Assembly: GCA_024919175.1 (NCBI GenBank)
Contig: CP103804.1
Coordinates: 186,001-250,000, forward strand
DNA from: Clostridioides difficile
Lineage (GTDB): Bacteria; Bacillota; Clostridia; Peptostreptococcales; Peptostreptococcaceae
Length of the DNA stretch: 64,000 nucleotides
Direction: 5' to 3'
The notes below the pieces were generated by a model, which saw only the letters and a program-made list of their open reading frames with translations, was not told the DNA's origin and ran no database searches. How positions within the stretch are numbered: position 1 is the stretch's first letter; each line of letters opens with the position of its first letter. The translations under genes were made by a program, and so were the position numbers. This document shows, piece by piece, positions 53,424 to 61,690 of this stretch.

Positions 53424-54344
53424 CTAGCCTTCATTTATACCTAGAAGCTTTATTATTAATGCCATTCTAACAAACATTCCATACTTAGCTTGCTTAAAAT
53501 AAACAGCTCTTTCGTCTGTATCTACATCAACATCTATTTCATTTACTCTTGGTAATGGATGCATTACTAACATACTTTCAGATGCTTTTTCTAATTTAGC
53601 TTTATTTAAAATATAATAGTTTTTCAGTCTTTCGTATTCTGATTTATCTTCAAATCTTTCTTGTTGAATTCTAGTCATATATAAAACATCCAAACTTCCT
53701 ATAACATCATCTAAATTATTAGTTTCATAGTAAGCATGTCCCTTTATAGCTTCTTTTATATAGTCTGGCATTTTTAGTTCTTCAGGTGCTATAAATACAA
53801 ACTTAGTATTTTTGTATCTCGCCATAGCTTTAACTAAGGAATGTACAGTTCTTCCATATTTTAAATCACCACATAGTCCTATTGTGTGATTTTCTAAAGT
53901 TACTTTTAATGATTTTATAGTAAGTAAATCTGTAAGTGTTTGGGTTGGATGCTGATTTCCGCCATCTCCTGCATTTATAAATGGTACTTCTGTAAATTTT
54001 GATGCTTCTGTAGCTGCACCTGATTGAGGGTGTCTCATAGCTATTATATCAACATAACCAGATACTATTCTCATCGTATCACCTAAAGTTTCTCCCTTTG
54101 ATGCAGATGATGAACTTGGCTCTGAAAAACCTACGACACGACCTCCTAGTCTGTTCATAGCAGATTCAAAACTTAATCTTGTTCTTGTTGATGGTTCATA
54201 AAATAATGTAGCTAATAGTTTACCTTCACATATATGAGAATATTTTGACGGATTGTCAATTATTTTTTGAGCTAATTCTAATATTTCATCTATTTCTTCT
54301 ATTGAAAAGTCTTCTGGTTGGATTAAATTTCTTGATTTTAACAT
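53424..54344 (-). CDS. pyrB: Aspartate carbamoyltransferase, catalytic chain
   Basis: Commits carbamoyl phosphate and Asp to pyrimidine synthesis. 306 residues: LFYEPSTRTRLSFESAMNRLGG, the SSSASKGETLGDT loop, MRHPQSGAA, INAGDGGNQHPTQTLTDLLTI and VMHPLPRVNEID. No pyrI is next to it; pyrKDE follow. First gene of the operon; a PyrR-type hairpin abuts its AAGGAGG site. Confidence 0.97.
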   Translation of the reverse strand: MLKSRNLIQPEDFSIEEIDEILELAQKIIDNPSKYSHICEGKLLATLFYEPSTRTRLSFESAMNRLGGRVVGFSEPSSSSASKGETLGDTMRIVSGYVDIIAMRHPQSGAATEASKFTEVPFINAGDGGNQHPTQTLTDLLTIKSLKVTLENHTIGLCGDLKYGRTVHSLVKAMARYKNTKFVFIAPEELKMPDYIKEAIKGHAYYETNNLDDVIGSLDVLYMTRIQQERFEDKSEYERLKNYYILNKAKLEKASESMLVMHPLPRVNEIDVDVDTDERAVYFKQAKYGMFVRMALIIKLLGINEG

Positions 54345-54358
54345 CTTTCGTCCTCCTT

Positions 54359-54380
54359 TTTTAGCCTCTCTGAACTAAAA
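54359..54380 (-). promoter_or_regulatory. PyrR-binding hairpin in the pyrB leader
   Basis: Minus-strand TTTTAG-TTCAGAGAGG-CTAAAA: a 6-bp stem with the loop carrying AGTTCAGAGAGGCT, 13 of 14 positions of the PyrR consensus ARUCCNGNGAGGYU. The stem ends two bases before the AAGGAGG of pyrB, and no terminator follows. This points to PyrR acting on translation initiation rather than on attenuation. Confidence 0.75.
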
Positions 54381-54405
54381 TTAAAAGTATTTTTGTACTG
54401 TTAGT

Positions 54406-54434
54406 AGCTTATCACCTTTGCCTTATCCTGTCAA
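54406..54434 (-). promoter_or_regulatory. Sigma-A promoter of pyrBKDE
   Basis: Minus-strand TTGACA (54434-54429), 17-base spacer with TGA just before the -10, then TAAGCT (54411-54406). The perfect -35 and TGn extension compensate for the weak -10. The leader is about 55 bases. Confidence 0.65.
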
Positions 54435-54518
54435 GGTATTGCGCAAATAATCATTATCTGGAAAGAATACTATTTAATAGTAATATTAATACAAATCCAC
54501 ATCAAAATTTAAGATAAT

Positions 54519-54597
54519 ACAAAAACACTCTATATTGCATTTAACATATAATCATTTTAGGTTTCCTGATTAAATTAAATATAATATAGAGCATTTG
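54519..54597 (-). terminator. Terminator of the NlpC/P60 gene
   Basis: Minus-strand GCTCTATATT pairs with AATATAGAGTG across a long loop (about 45 bases), followed by TTTTTG. The long loop makes it weaker than others here. Confidence 0.55.
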
Positions 54598-54635
54598 TAT
54601 TTATGTATTTATCAACTTGTTATAGTACAAATCGA

Positions 54636-55664
54636 TTATAAGATTCTTTTTGCTGTAACAAATCTTGCTGTATAGTATGCTGAATTTATACTAGTTACAC
54701 GAACTGTTTTTCCTGTTGATGGTGAATGTATCATATTACCCCCACCTACATATATACCAACATGACTAACAGAACCAGAACCATTAGTTGTAAAGAATAC
54801 TAAGTCTCCTGGCTGTAAATTTGCCTTACTTACAGTTTGTCCATAATTAGATTGTGCCTTAGATGTTCTTGGAATCTTCTTTCCTACTGCATTTCTGTAT
54901 ACATATTGTGTAAATCCTGAACAGTCAAAAGTATTTGGCCCTTCTGCTCCCCAAACATATGGGCAACCTTGTTTAGAATAAGCCAAATTAAGTACAGCTT
55001 GAACTGCATTAGAGTTAGCTGTTGGCACATTTGAATTATTGTTTTGTTGATTGTCATTTGTATTGTTTTGTTGATTGTTATTTGTATTTGTAGAATCTCC
55101 ATTTTGAGTAACATTTTGGTCTACTTGTGGCTCTTCTATTACTGGAGCTTTATCAGTTACATAAGATGATTTTACATATCCTTCTGCTTCTCCATCTTTA
55201 ACTTTCAGCCAATCTCCATTTTCCTCTAAAACCAATAAAGAGCTTCCTTTTTCTAGCTCTCCAATTACTTCTGAATTTTCACTTTTATCTTTTCTTAAGT
55301 TTACTTTATCAGCGTTAGTATATCCTACCCCTTCAGATATATCTACATATCTAGTAGCTAACCAACCTTCGCCATCTTCAACTTTAACTTTAACCCATTC
55401 TCCTTGGATTCCTAAAACTGTAAATTCGTCTCCAGAATAAGCTATATTTTGAACTTGACCTTCTTCTCTTATCTTTATAGCTACTCCATCTTTTATTCTT
55501 GCAACTTTATATTTTACTTCTTTATATTCGCCTAAATTTAATTCAGTATTTGTTTTATCATCTTTATTTTGAGATGAATCATTTATTTCATCCGCATTTA
55601 CAATTGAACTTATTGATAATGCCATAACTGATGCAAATACTGGTATTAATATCTTTTTCTTCAC
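54636..55664 (-). CDS. Secreted NlpC/P60 cell-wall endopeptidase with SH3 domains
   Basis: 342 residues. A signal peptide (about 1-24, KKKILIPVFASVMALSISSIVNA), two bacterial SH3 domains (about 50-110 and 113-170; YVDISEGVGYTNADKVNLRK marks the second), an Asn/Gln-rich linker (about 178-215) and a C-terminal NlpC/P60 domain. Catalytic residues are Cys248 (FDCSGF), His301 (SHVGIY) and His313. Such enzymes cut D-Glu-diaminopimelate bonds of peptidoglycan stems during growth or division. Own terminator; monocistronic. Confidence 0.94.
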   Translation of the reverse strand: MKKKILIPVFASVMALSISSIVNADEINDSSQNKDDKTNTELNLGEYKEVKYKVARIKDGVAIKIREEGQVQNIAYSGDEFTVLGIQGEWVKVKVEDGEGWLATRYVDISEGVGYTNADKVNLRKDKSENSEVIGELEKGSSLLVLEENGDWLKVKDGEAEGYVKSSYVTDKAPVIEEPQVDQNVTQNGDSTNTNNNQQNNTNDNQQNNNSNVPTANSNAVQAVLNLAYSKQGCPYVWGAEGPNTFDCSGFTQYVYRNAVGKKIPRTSKAQSNYGQTVSKANLQPGDLVFFTTNGSGSVSHVGIYVGGGNMIHSPSTGKTVRVTSINSAYYTARFVTAKRIL

Positions 55665-56044
55665 GATAAACCTCCTAAAATTTTCCCATAATTATCTTAT
55701 GATTCTATTTTGTAGGTGAAGTGTACCTAAGGATAAAATACTAATACACAATACATTAATAAAAGCTCTATCTGTAACTTTTTTGTAAACCTCTTTATAT
55801 AACTTTTATAGTATCATTATATTAATAAATAATAATTAATTAGCTTATCCAATATGTCACCTAAATATACATTATTTATTTAATTATATAATAGGAGTTT
55901 GTAAAAGTAAAGAATTTTGTACCTTTTGAAGCTAAAGCACGCATAAATATTGTTTTATGTGTTTTTTTGTGCGTTTTTATGTATCGTATATTTTTTAATA
56001 AAACTTCTATAAAGTTAGAAATATAGTGAATTTTTTAACTTGTT
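55665..56044. other. Intergenic region with a weak orphan plus-strand hairpin
   Basis: A 380-base A+T-rich spacer before the NlpC/P60 gene. The only distinct signal is a plus-strand hairpin at 55939-55962 (ACGCATAAA with TTTATGTGT) followed by six T, terminator-like, with TATAAT at 55887-55892 upstream but no convincing -35 and no gene. No open frame with a ribosome binding site is seen. Confidence 0.35.
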
Positions 56045-56080
56045 GTAAATAAAAAGTCACACATGTAAAAGTGACTTTTA
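56045..56080 (-). terminator. Terminator of the M56 peptidase gene
   Basis: Minus-strand AAAAGTCAC pairs with GTGACTTTT around a ten-base loop and is followed by TATTT. It lies about 25 bases after the stop at 56105. Confidence 0.75.
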
Positions 56081-56104
56081 GATTATAGTTTTTTCTAAAT
56101 TTAC

Positions 56105-57238
56105 TTATGGTTCTGTTAATATATTATAAAATTCTACAACAATCTCAATTCTATCAGAATCTTTAGGAGTTAATCCTATACTTTCACAGTTTTCTTTATG
56201 ATCTCTTCTCATACCTTCAGGAGCATCTGCATATGTAAATGGTATAGTTGAAACTGACATAGAAAAAATGCCTCCTGTAACTTTTACATCTTTAGGCAAT
56301 ATATTCAAATCAATGATACTAGTTAAGCTAATCTTTAAAAAAGTAATAGAAGATAATAAGCATAAAATTAACGCTATTAAAATACCATTTTTATATTTTT
56401 CATTAAACATATCCATTATTCTTTTTTTAATATCAGATTGTTTATGTAATCCAGCCACAAATTTATTTGAAATATTTGAACCTCTTCTCATTGCATTTAT
56501 AATTGTTAGAGCATAATCTTGTTTTTCTTCTTCACTACGGTTCTTTAAAACTCTTTCATCACAGTAAAGTTCACAATCTAAATCTATATGTTTATCCATT
56601 ATATATATAAATGGATTAAACCAATATACTATTTTTAAAAACAGCATCATATACTTTAAGCAAAGGTCTTTACTTTTAAAATGCATAAGTTCGTGTCTAA
56701 AAATCCAATTGAGTTCTTTTAAATTATAGTCATGTGGTGGTAAAAGCACACATGAATTAAAAAATGCTGGTGTTTCAACTTCATAAGAATATTTTAATTT
56801 TATATCTTTTGTTATATTAAATTCCTTTAATATATCTTTATAGAGATTTATCATTTCTTCATCCTCAACATCATATGATAAATCATTTATTAAGTTTTTA
56901 AGTTTTATGTATTTAAATATAGTATAAATTAAGTATACTACTACAGTTGTAATCCAAGCATACAATAAGATGCTATTCTTTAAAGTTGAAATATTATTGA
57001 ATCCCTCTAAATTAATATTATTAATATTGATATTTTTTTTAGTTCTTAAAATATTAATTGTAAATGTATAGTATGTAAATGGCAGTAATAACTTAATAAC
57101 TACTATCAACCATATATAATAATTAAATTTTTTACTAAATCTTTTGAATACATTTTTCTTGAAAATCAATATCAGAAAAATACTTAAACTACTTACTATA
57201 ACAGTTCTAAAAATCCCATTTAGAATTAAGTTACTCAT
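56105..57238 (-). CDS. M56-family (BlaR1/MecR1-like) membrane zinc peptidase without sensor domain
   Basis: 377 residues. N-terminal membrane helices (ILNGIFRTVIVSSLSIFLILIF; FNYYIWLIVVIKLLLPF; SILLYAWITTVVVYLIYTIF), then the M56 domain with zinc motif FRHELMHFKSKDL (HExxH) and LDCELYCDERV with the third ligand. A further helix near residue 285 is followed by only about 75 residues, so the penicillin-binding sensor of BlaR1 (about 250 residues) is absent. BlaR1-type proteases usually cleave a BlaI repressor; no blaI is seen next to it. A decayed relative lies upstream. Function unknown. Confidence 0.88.
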   Translation of the reverse strand: MSNLILNGIFRTVIVSSLSIFLILIFKKNVFKRFSKKFNYYIWLIVVIKLLLPFTYYTFTINILRTKKNININNINLEGFNNISTLKNSILLYAWITTVVVYLIYTIFKYIKLKNLINDLSYDVEDEEMINLYKDILKEFNITKDIKLKYSYEVETPAFFNSCVLLPPHDYNLKELNWIFRHELMHFKSKDLCLKYMMLFLKIVYWFNPFIYIMDKHIDLDCELYCDERVLKNRSEEEKQDYALTIINAMRRGSNISNKFVAGLHKQSDIKKRIMDMFNEKYKNGILIALILCLLSSITFLKISLTSIIDLNILPKDVKVTGGIFSMSVSTIPFTYADAPEGMRRDHKENCESIGLTPKDSDRIEIVVEFYNILTEP

Positions 57239-57771
57239 TAATTCTCACCCATCTTATTTTTTAATATTTTGTATTTTAATTTACTTATTTTTTTAATTTT
57301 ATGTACTTAATATAAATGTATACTTTTAAACTAAATCTAAACTTTTTCTTTTTACATTAAAATTTTTCTATCTTATAATAGATGACTATTTTTTATTCTT
57401 TTATAGTTACTACAATCCATAACCTAGCGTGATACATTTTTACCTAATTATAGTTTAACAACATATCAACTATCATCAATTAATTTAATCATCTATAATT
57501 TTTACAGTTTAAAGCTGTATATTTATCCATTATATATATAATTGAATTAAACCAATAAACTTCTTTTATTTAATTATAGCTTATTCATAATTATCACGTC
57601 AATTAACAAGAATCTACTTAGATTATAATACATAAACTCTATTTAAAATTTACTAATGTTACATTATAAAAGCTTGGAAAATAAATAATTTTAATTACAT
57701 CAACTTTAGTTCTATTACTTCTAGTTATGTTTAATTTTTTTCATAGATTACATTAATATATCTTACAAAAT
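57239..57771 (-). pseudogene. Decayed fragment of an M56 peptidase gene inside a non-coding stretch
   Basis: Bases 57518-57561 match 56587-56630 inside the neighbouring M56 gene at 40 of 44 positions. Translated on the minus strand it reads VYWFNSIIYIMDKY against IVYWFNPFIYIMDKH of the intact gene. No frame is open beyond this piece, and no other coding signal is visible in the rest of the 530 bases, so this looks like the remnant of a tandem duplicate. The limits of the remnant are uncertain; only the matching part is firm. Confidence 0.55.
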
Positions 57772-57800
57772 AAAAAATGACTCAAATCATTTTGAGTCAT
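57772..57800 (-). terminator. Second hairpin after gluD, with T run
   Basis: Minus-strand ATGACTCAAA pairs with TTTGAGTCAT around ATGA, followed by TTTTTTATTTT. This is the true intrinsic terminator of gluD. Confidence 0.88.
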
Positions 57801-57809
57801 ACAACTTTT

Positions 57810-57834
57810 AAGGGCTGTACATAGTACAGCCCTT
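57810..57834. repeat. First hairpin after gluD
   Basis: AAGGGCTGTAC and GTACAGCCCTT separated by three bases, a very stable stem of eleven base pairs just before the terminator. It lacks its own T run and may protect the 3' end of the gluD mRNA. Confidence 0.6.
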
Positions 57835-57879
57835 CTATATATTAAATAATTATATCCTATTATTTATTAAGAGTAAATT

Positions 57880-59145
57880 CTAGTACCATCCTCTTAATTT
57901 CATAGCTTCAGCAACTCTCTTAATTGAATGCATATAAGCAGCTTCTCTCATTGTAACATTGTATTCTTCTTTGATTTTCCAAATAGATTCAAATGCTTTA
58001 ACCATAGCTACTTCTTCTTTTTGCTCTACTTCTTCTTCTGACCAGTAGTATCCATATAAGTTTTGTACCCACTCGAAGTAAGAAACTGTAACTCCACCAG
58101 CATTAGTTAATATGTCTGGAGTAAGAACTATTCCTCTTTCAGCAAATACTTCATCAGCTTCTGGAGTAGTTGGTCCATTAGCAGCTTCACAAACTAATTT
58201 AGCTTTTATAGATTCAGCAACTTCTTTAGTTATAGAGTTTTCTAATGCAGCTGGTACTACTATATCAACATCTGAAGCCCAGAACTCTTCTAAAGATATT
58301 CTCTTAGCTCCTGGGAAGTTTAATAAGTTACCATGCTCTTTCATATGGTCTAACATAGCTTGACCATCTAATCCATTTTCATTGTATATAGCATAAGAAC
58401 CTTCTGATTTGCACCATTCAGCCATAGCTACAACAGTACCACCAAGTTTTTCACAGTTAAGAACTGTGTAAGAACCAACGTTTCCTATACCTTGAATAGC
58501 TAATTTAGCTTTTTTCATATCTATTCCTAATTTAGCAGCAGCTTCTCTTGCAGTAACAGCAACACCAAATCCAGTAGCAGCTGTTCTTCCTAAAGAACCA
58601 CCAAATTCAACTGGTTTACCAGTTAAAACACCTATAGCACTTTGTCCAGTTAATTTATTATATTCATCAACCATCCAAGACATTATTTGTCCATTAGTGT
58701 TTACATCTGGTGCAGGAACGTCAACTTTTTCACCTATTAATTTATATATTCCATCTATGTATCCTCTACTTAATCTTTCTAATTCACCTTGAGATAAAGT
58801 TGATGGATCTACTATTATTCCACCTTTACCTCCACCATATGGTATACCTGTTACAGAACATTTGAAAGTCATCCATATAGATAAAGCTTTTACTTCGTCT
58901 CTTGAAACGTTTGGATGGAATCTTATTCCACCTTTTGTTGGCCCTACTGCATCATTATGTTGTGATCTAAATCCTTTAAAAGTTTTTATAGAACCATCAT
59001 CCATTTTTACTGGAATTGAAACTTCAATAACTCTCATAGGTTCTTTTAATAATTCATAAACTGCTGGTTCCATACCTAATTTATCACATGCATTTTTTAC
59101 TTGAGATTGCGCCATCTCGAAGACATTTACATCTTTTCCTGACAT
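57880..59145 (-). CDS. gluD: NAD-specific glutamate dehydrogenase
   Basis: Oxidative deamination of glutamate to 2-oxoglutarate, central to amino acid fermentation and the antigen of the common GDH test for C. difficile. 421 residues, usual length for the hexameric enzyme. VGPTKGGIRFHPNVSRDEVKALSIWMTFKCSVTGIPYGGGKGGI holds the Glu-binding Lys; GIGNVGSYTVLNCEKLGG is the NAD Rossmann motif. The sequence is close to my memory of C. difficile GluD, with several apparent substitutions. The ATG has an AAGGGGG site. Monocistronic and strongly terminated. Confidence 0.98.
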   Translation of the reverse strand: MSGKDVNVFEMAQSQVKNACDKLGMEPAVYELLKEPMRVIEVSIPVKMDDGSIKTFKGFRSQHNDAVGPTKGGIRFHPNVSRDEVKALSIWMTFKCSVTGIPYGGGKGGIIVDPSTLSQGELERLSRGYIDGIYKLIGEKVDVPAPDVNTNGQIMSWMVDEYNKLTGQSAIGVLTGKPVEFGGSLGRTAATGFGVAVTAREAAAKLGIDMKKAKLAIQGIGNVGSYTVLNCEKLGGTVVAMAEWCKSEGSYAIYNENGLDGQAMLDHMKEHGNLLNFPGAKRISLEEFWASDVDIVVPAALENSITKEVAESIKAKLVCEAANGPTTPEADEVFAERGIVLTPDILTNAGGVTVSYFEWVQNLYGYYWSEEEVEQKEEVAMVKAFESIWKIKEEYNVTMREAAYMHSIKRVAEAMKLRGWY

Positions 59146-59222
59146 TTGAAAGCCCCCTTATAAATACGTTATAATTATGTATACTCCATTTAGAAAAAAC
59201 CATTTCCTAAATTTACAGTTTA

Positions 59223-59231
59223 ATTATAGCA
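59223..59231 (-). promoter_or_regulatory. Extended -10 promoter of gluD
   Basis: Minus-strand TGCTATAAT, a perfect -10 with TGn extension, about 80 bases before the ATG. The -35 is not convincing. Confidence 0.5.
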
Positions 59232-59273
59232 CACTTTATTGCAAATTAGTATATCATTTTTTCAGTTTATTTT

Positions 59274-60098
59274 TTAACATGGGAGGAAGTTTATTTTTTT
59301 AATTTTATGAATGTTAATATCTATTTTTTGTACATTAACTAAAGTCATTCTCTCAATAGACTTTTTTATTATCTGTTGCATGCTTTCAATTTTTTTTATA
59401 ACTTCTAAATCATTGATATTTATACTTACAAAAATATTCATAAAATTATTGCAATTCTCTATATTGATTTTATTTATTCTATCAATGCTTCCAAAGTTGT
59501 ACACTTCATATTCAATTATTTGTTTAATTACATCTGCATCAATATAAACTTTACCAATGTAACTAAAAGTAGGTCTTACAATTGTCTTTTCTAAAACCAC
59601 CATATTTATATTATTTCCTTTTCTAAAAAGCCTTTTTAATGGATTTATACTAAGACCACTTGTCATATTTTTTATTTCAACTGCTGGAACAGGAATTACA
59701 TGATTTCCTTCTTTTCTAGATTGTTTTGCTATTTCTATTTCATATTTAGTACTTATATCTTGAATATTTATAAATTTATAAACTTTTCCTATTGATAATC
59801 TATCTACAATCTGATTAATCATCTTTTTTGAAGTTCCTATAACAAGAATCTTATTTATTTTTTCTTTCTCTATTAACTCTTTAACCTTTTGCTGATGTTC
59901 TAAATTATAAAAAATAGCTCTTTTAACTGCCTCAACAGTAGTCTTTGCTTGTTTTGCCGATATACCTGCTAAAACTTTATTTCTATATATTAAAATACCA
60001 TCATCAATTATATAATCTATGTCATTTTCACATGCAAACTCTAGTGCCTTATAACTTTTGCCTGTACCACTTGACCCAACTAAAGCATATACTTCCAT
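59274..60098 (-). CDS. P-loop NTPase with C-terminal Asp23-like domain
   Basis: 274 residues. A Walker A motif opens the protein (ALVGSSGTGKSYKALEFA, residues 5-22), followed by an NTPase-like region with IDYIIDDGILIY and KINKILVIGTSKKMINQIVDRL. From about residue 175 the sequence (TFSYIGKVYIDADVIKQIIEYEV ... IDRINKINIE) resembles the Asp23/Gls24 fold linked to envelope stress. This combination is unusual; I know of no defined function. It is divergent from the cyclopropane synthase gene and followed at 120 bases by the gluD start. Confidence 0.8.
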   Translation of the reverse strand: MEVYALVGSSGTGKSYKALEFACENDIDYIIDDGILIYRNKVLAGISAKQAKTTVEAVKRAIFYNLEHQQKVKELIEKEKINKILVIGTSKKMINQIVDRLSIGKVYKFINIQDISTKYEIEIAKQSRKEGNHVIPVPAVEIKNMTSGLSINPLKRLFRKGNNINMVVLEKTIVRPTFSYIGKVYIDADVIKQIIEYEVYNFGSIDRINKINIENCNNFMNIFVSININDLEVIKKIESMQQIIKKSIERMTLVNVQKIDINIHKIKKINFLPC

Positions 60099-60280
60099 TA
60101 TGATATCTCCTTTATTAAATAATTTTAAACTAATTACTTCAAAACTTTATTATTAATTAAAATTATTATATCATTCCTAATTGAATATTATATCCAATAC
60201 TAAAATTTATAAAATACTACAAGATGAGATTTATTTATAAAATAGAAAATTTATTCAAATAAAAATTAACCAAAAAAAAT

Positions 60281-60308
60281 TTTACTTTTAAAAAAAAAGG
60301 AATATAAT
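60281..60308 (+). promoter_or_regulatory. Promoter of the cyclopropane fatty acid synthase gene
   Basis: TTTACT (60281-60286), 16-base spacer, TATAAT (60303-60308), about 50 bases before the ATG at 60361. An AAAAGGAG site precedes the ATG. Confidence 0.6.
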
Positions 60309-60360
60309 ATACTTTAAGCAAGGAAAACTTACTGGATTTACATTAAAAGGAGCTGGTAAT

Positions 60361-61548
60361 ATGAACATTACAAAAAATTTTTTAAAAGACTATTTAGAAA
60401 GATTTAGTGAAACACCATTTCTAGTTAGGCTTAAGGATGGAGAAGAATTTCTAATTGGAGATAACTCTCCTCAATTTAAAGTTATTGTAAATAATGATAT
60501 TAGCAAATCTGAATTATTAAAAAGTACATCTTTAGCACTTGGAGAAGCCTACATAAATAGAGACATTGAAGTTGAAGGAGATTTATTTTTAACTTTAAAT
60601 CTACTTCTAAAACAAATAGACAAGTTTAGTATTGATAACTCAGCTGTAAAACATTTACTACATTCATCTAATTCTATGAGACATCAAAAAAAAGAAATAC
60701 ATGCTCACTATGATATTGGAAATGATTTTTATAGTTTATGGCTAGACAAAACACTTAGTTATTCTTGTGCATATTTTAGAAATGAGAATGATACTCTTTA
60801 TGAGGCTCAAGTTAACAAAGTCCATCACATATTAACTAAACTAAATTTAGAAGAAGGTATGAGTCTCCTTGATATTGGTTGTGGCTGGGGATTTCTACTA
60901 ATAGAAGCAGCAAAAAAATATAAAATTCATGGTGTGGGAATTACACTTAGTGAAGAACAGTTTAAAGAATTTAATATTAGAATTAAAGAAGAAAATCTTC
61001 AAGATTACCTTGAAGTAAGACTTATGGACTATAGAGAGCTTAAAGAATCAAATCTTACATTTGATAGAGTTGTTAGTGTTGGTATGCTTGAGCATGTTGG
61101 CAGAGAAAACTACAAGCTTTTTATTAAAAATGTAAATGCTGTTTTAAAAGATAGTGGATTATTTTTACTTCACTATATAAGCGGTTTAAAAGAGTCTTAT
61201 GGAGACCCTTGGATTAAAAAATATATTTTCCCAGGTGGAGTTATTCCTAGTTTAAGAGAAATGATACATATTTGTAGCGATTATAACTATCATACTATAG
61301 ATGTTGAAAGTTTAAGATTACATTATGTAAAAACTTTATTATCTTGGCATAAGAACTTCTATGATAATCTTCCTAAGATTAAAGAAATGTTTGATGATAA
61401 ATTTATAAGAATGTGGGATTTGTATCTTTGTTCTTGTGCCGCAGCTTTTAATACTGGTATTATAGATATACATCAAATACTTTTCACTAAAGGCATAAAA
61501 AATGATTTACCTCTAACTAGAGATTACATGTATCCTTGTTCAAAATAG
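60361..61548 (+). CDS. cfa: Cyclopropane-fatty-acyl-phospholipid synthase
   Basis: Transfers methylene from S-adenosylmethionine to double bonds of membrane phospholipid acyl chains, a late-growth and acid-stress change. 395 residues: an N-terminal lipid-binding part (residues 1-120), the entry HYDIGNDFYSLWLDKTLSYSCAYF, the SAM motif LLDIGCGWGFLLIEAA and VSVGMLEHVGRENY; a catalytic-type Cys is in LSYSCAYF. The plus-strand ATG has a strong ribosome binding site. Confidence 0.96.
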   Translation: MNITKNFLKDYLERFSETPFLVRLKDGEEFLIGDNSPQFKVIVNNDISKSELLKSTSLALGEAYINRDIEVEGDLFLTLNLLLKQIDKFSIDNSAVKHLLHSSNSMRHQKKEIHAHYDIGNDFYSLWLDKTLSYSCAYFRNENDTLYEAQVNKVHHILTKLNLEEGMSLLDIGCGWGFLLIEAAKKYKIHGVGITLSEEQFKEFNIRIKEENLQDYLEVRLMDYRELKESNLTFDRVVSVGMLEHVGRENYKLFIKNVNAVLKDSGLFLLHYISGLKESYGDPWIKKYIFPGGVIPSLREMIHICSDYNYHTIDVESLRLHYVKTLLSWHKNFYDNLPKIKEMFDDKFIRMWDLYLCSCAAAFNTGIIDIHQILFTKGIKNDLPLTRDYMYPCSK

Positions 61549-61589
61549 ATGCTTTTATAAAGTAATCAAATTTTGAACTTATATTATAA

Positions 61590-61656
61590 AAATAGAGCTA
61601 TCTTTAAGTAAAGTTTTTTATAAAATAAAATCCTCTATATTAAAATAGCTCTATTT
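61590..61656. terminator. Shared terminator between cfa and the flavoprotein gene
   Basis: AAATAGAGCTAT (61590-61601) and ATAGCTCTATTT (61645-61656) form a 12-bp stem with a long loop; T-rich tails follow in both directions, so it can end both converging transcripts. Confidence 0.65.
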
Positions 61657-61690
61657 ATTATATATTTATAAGCTTCTATTTAGCTATATA

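Noticed and set aside
54345..54635. Transcription attenuator of pyrB
   Set aside because: The PyrR-type hairpin has no following terminator stem with T run before the start codon.
55020..55115. Tandem repeat or CRISPR-like array in the NlpC/P60 gene
   Set aside because: The repeated TTGTTTTGTTGATTG-like units code for an Asn/Gln-rich linker in an intact frame.
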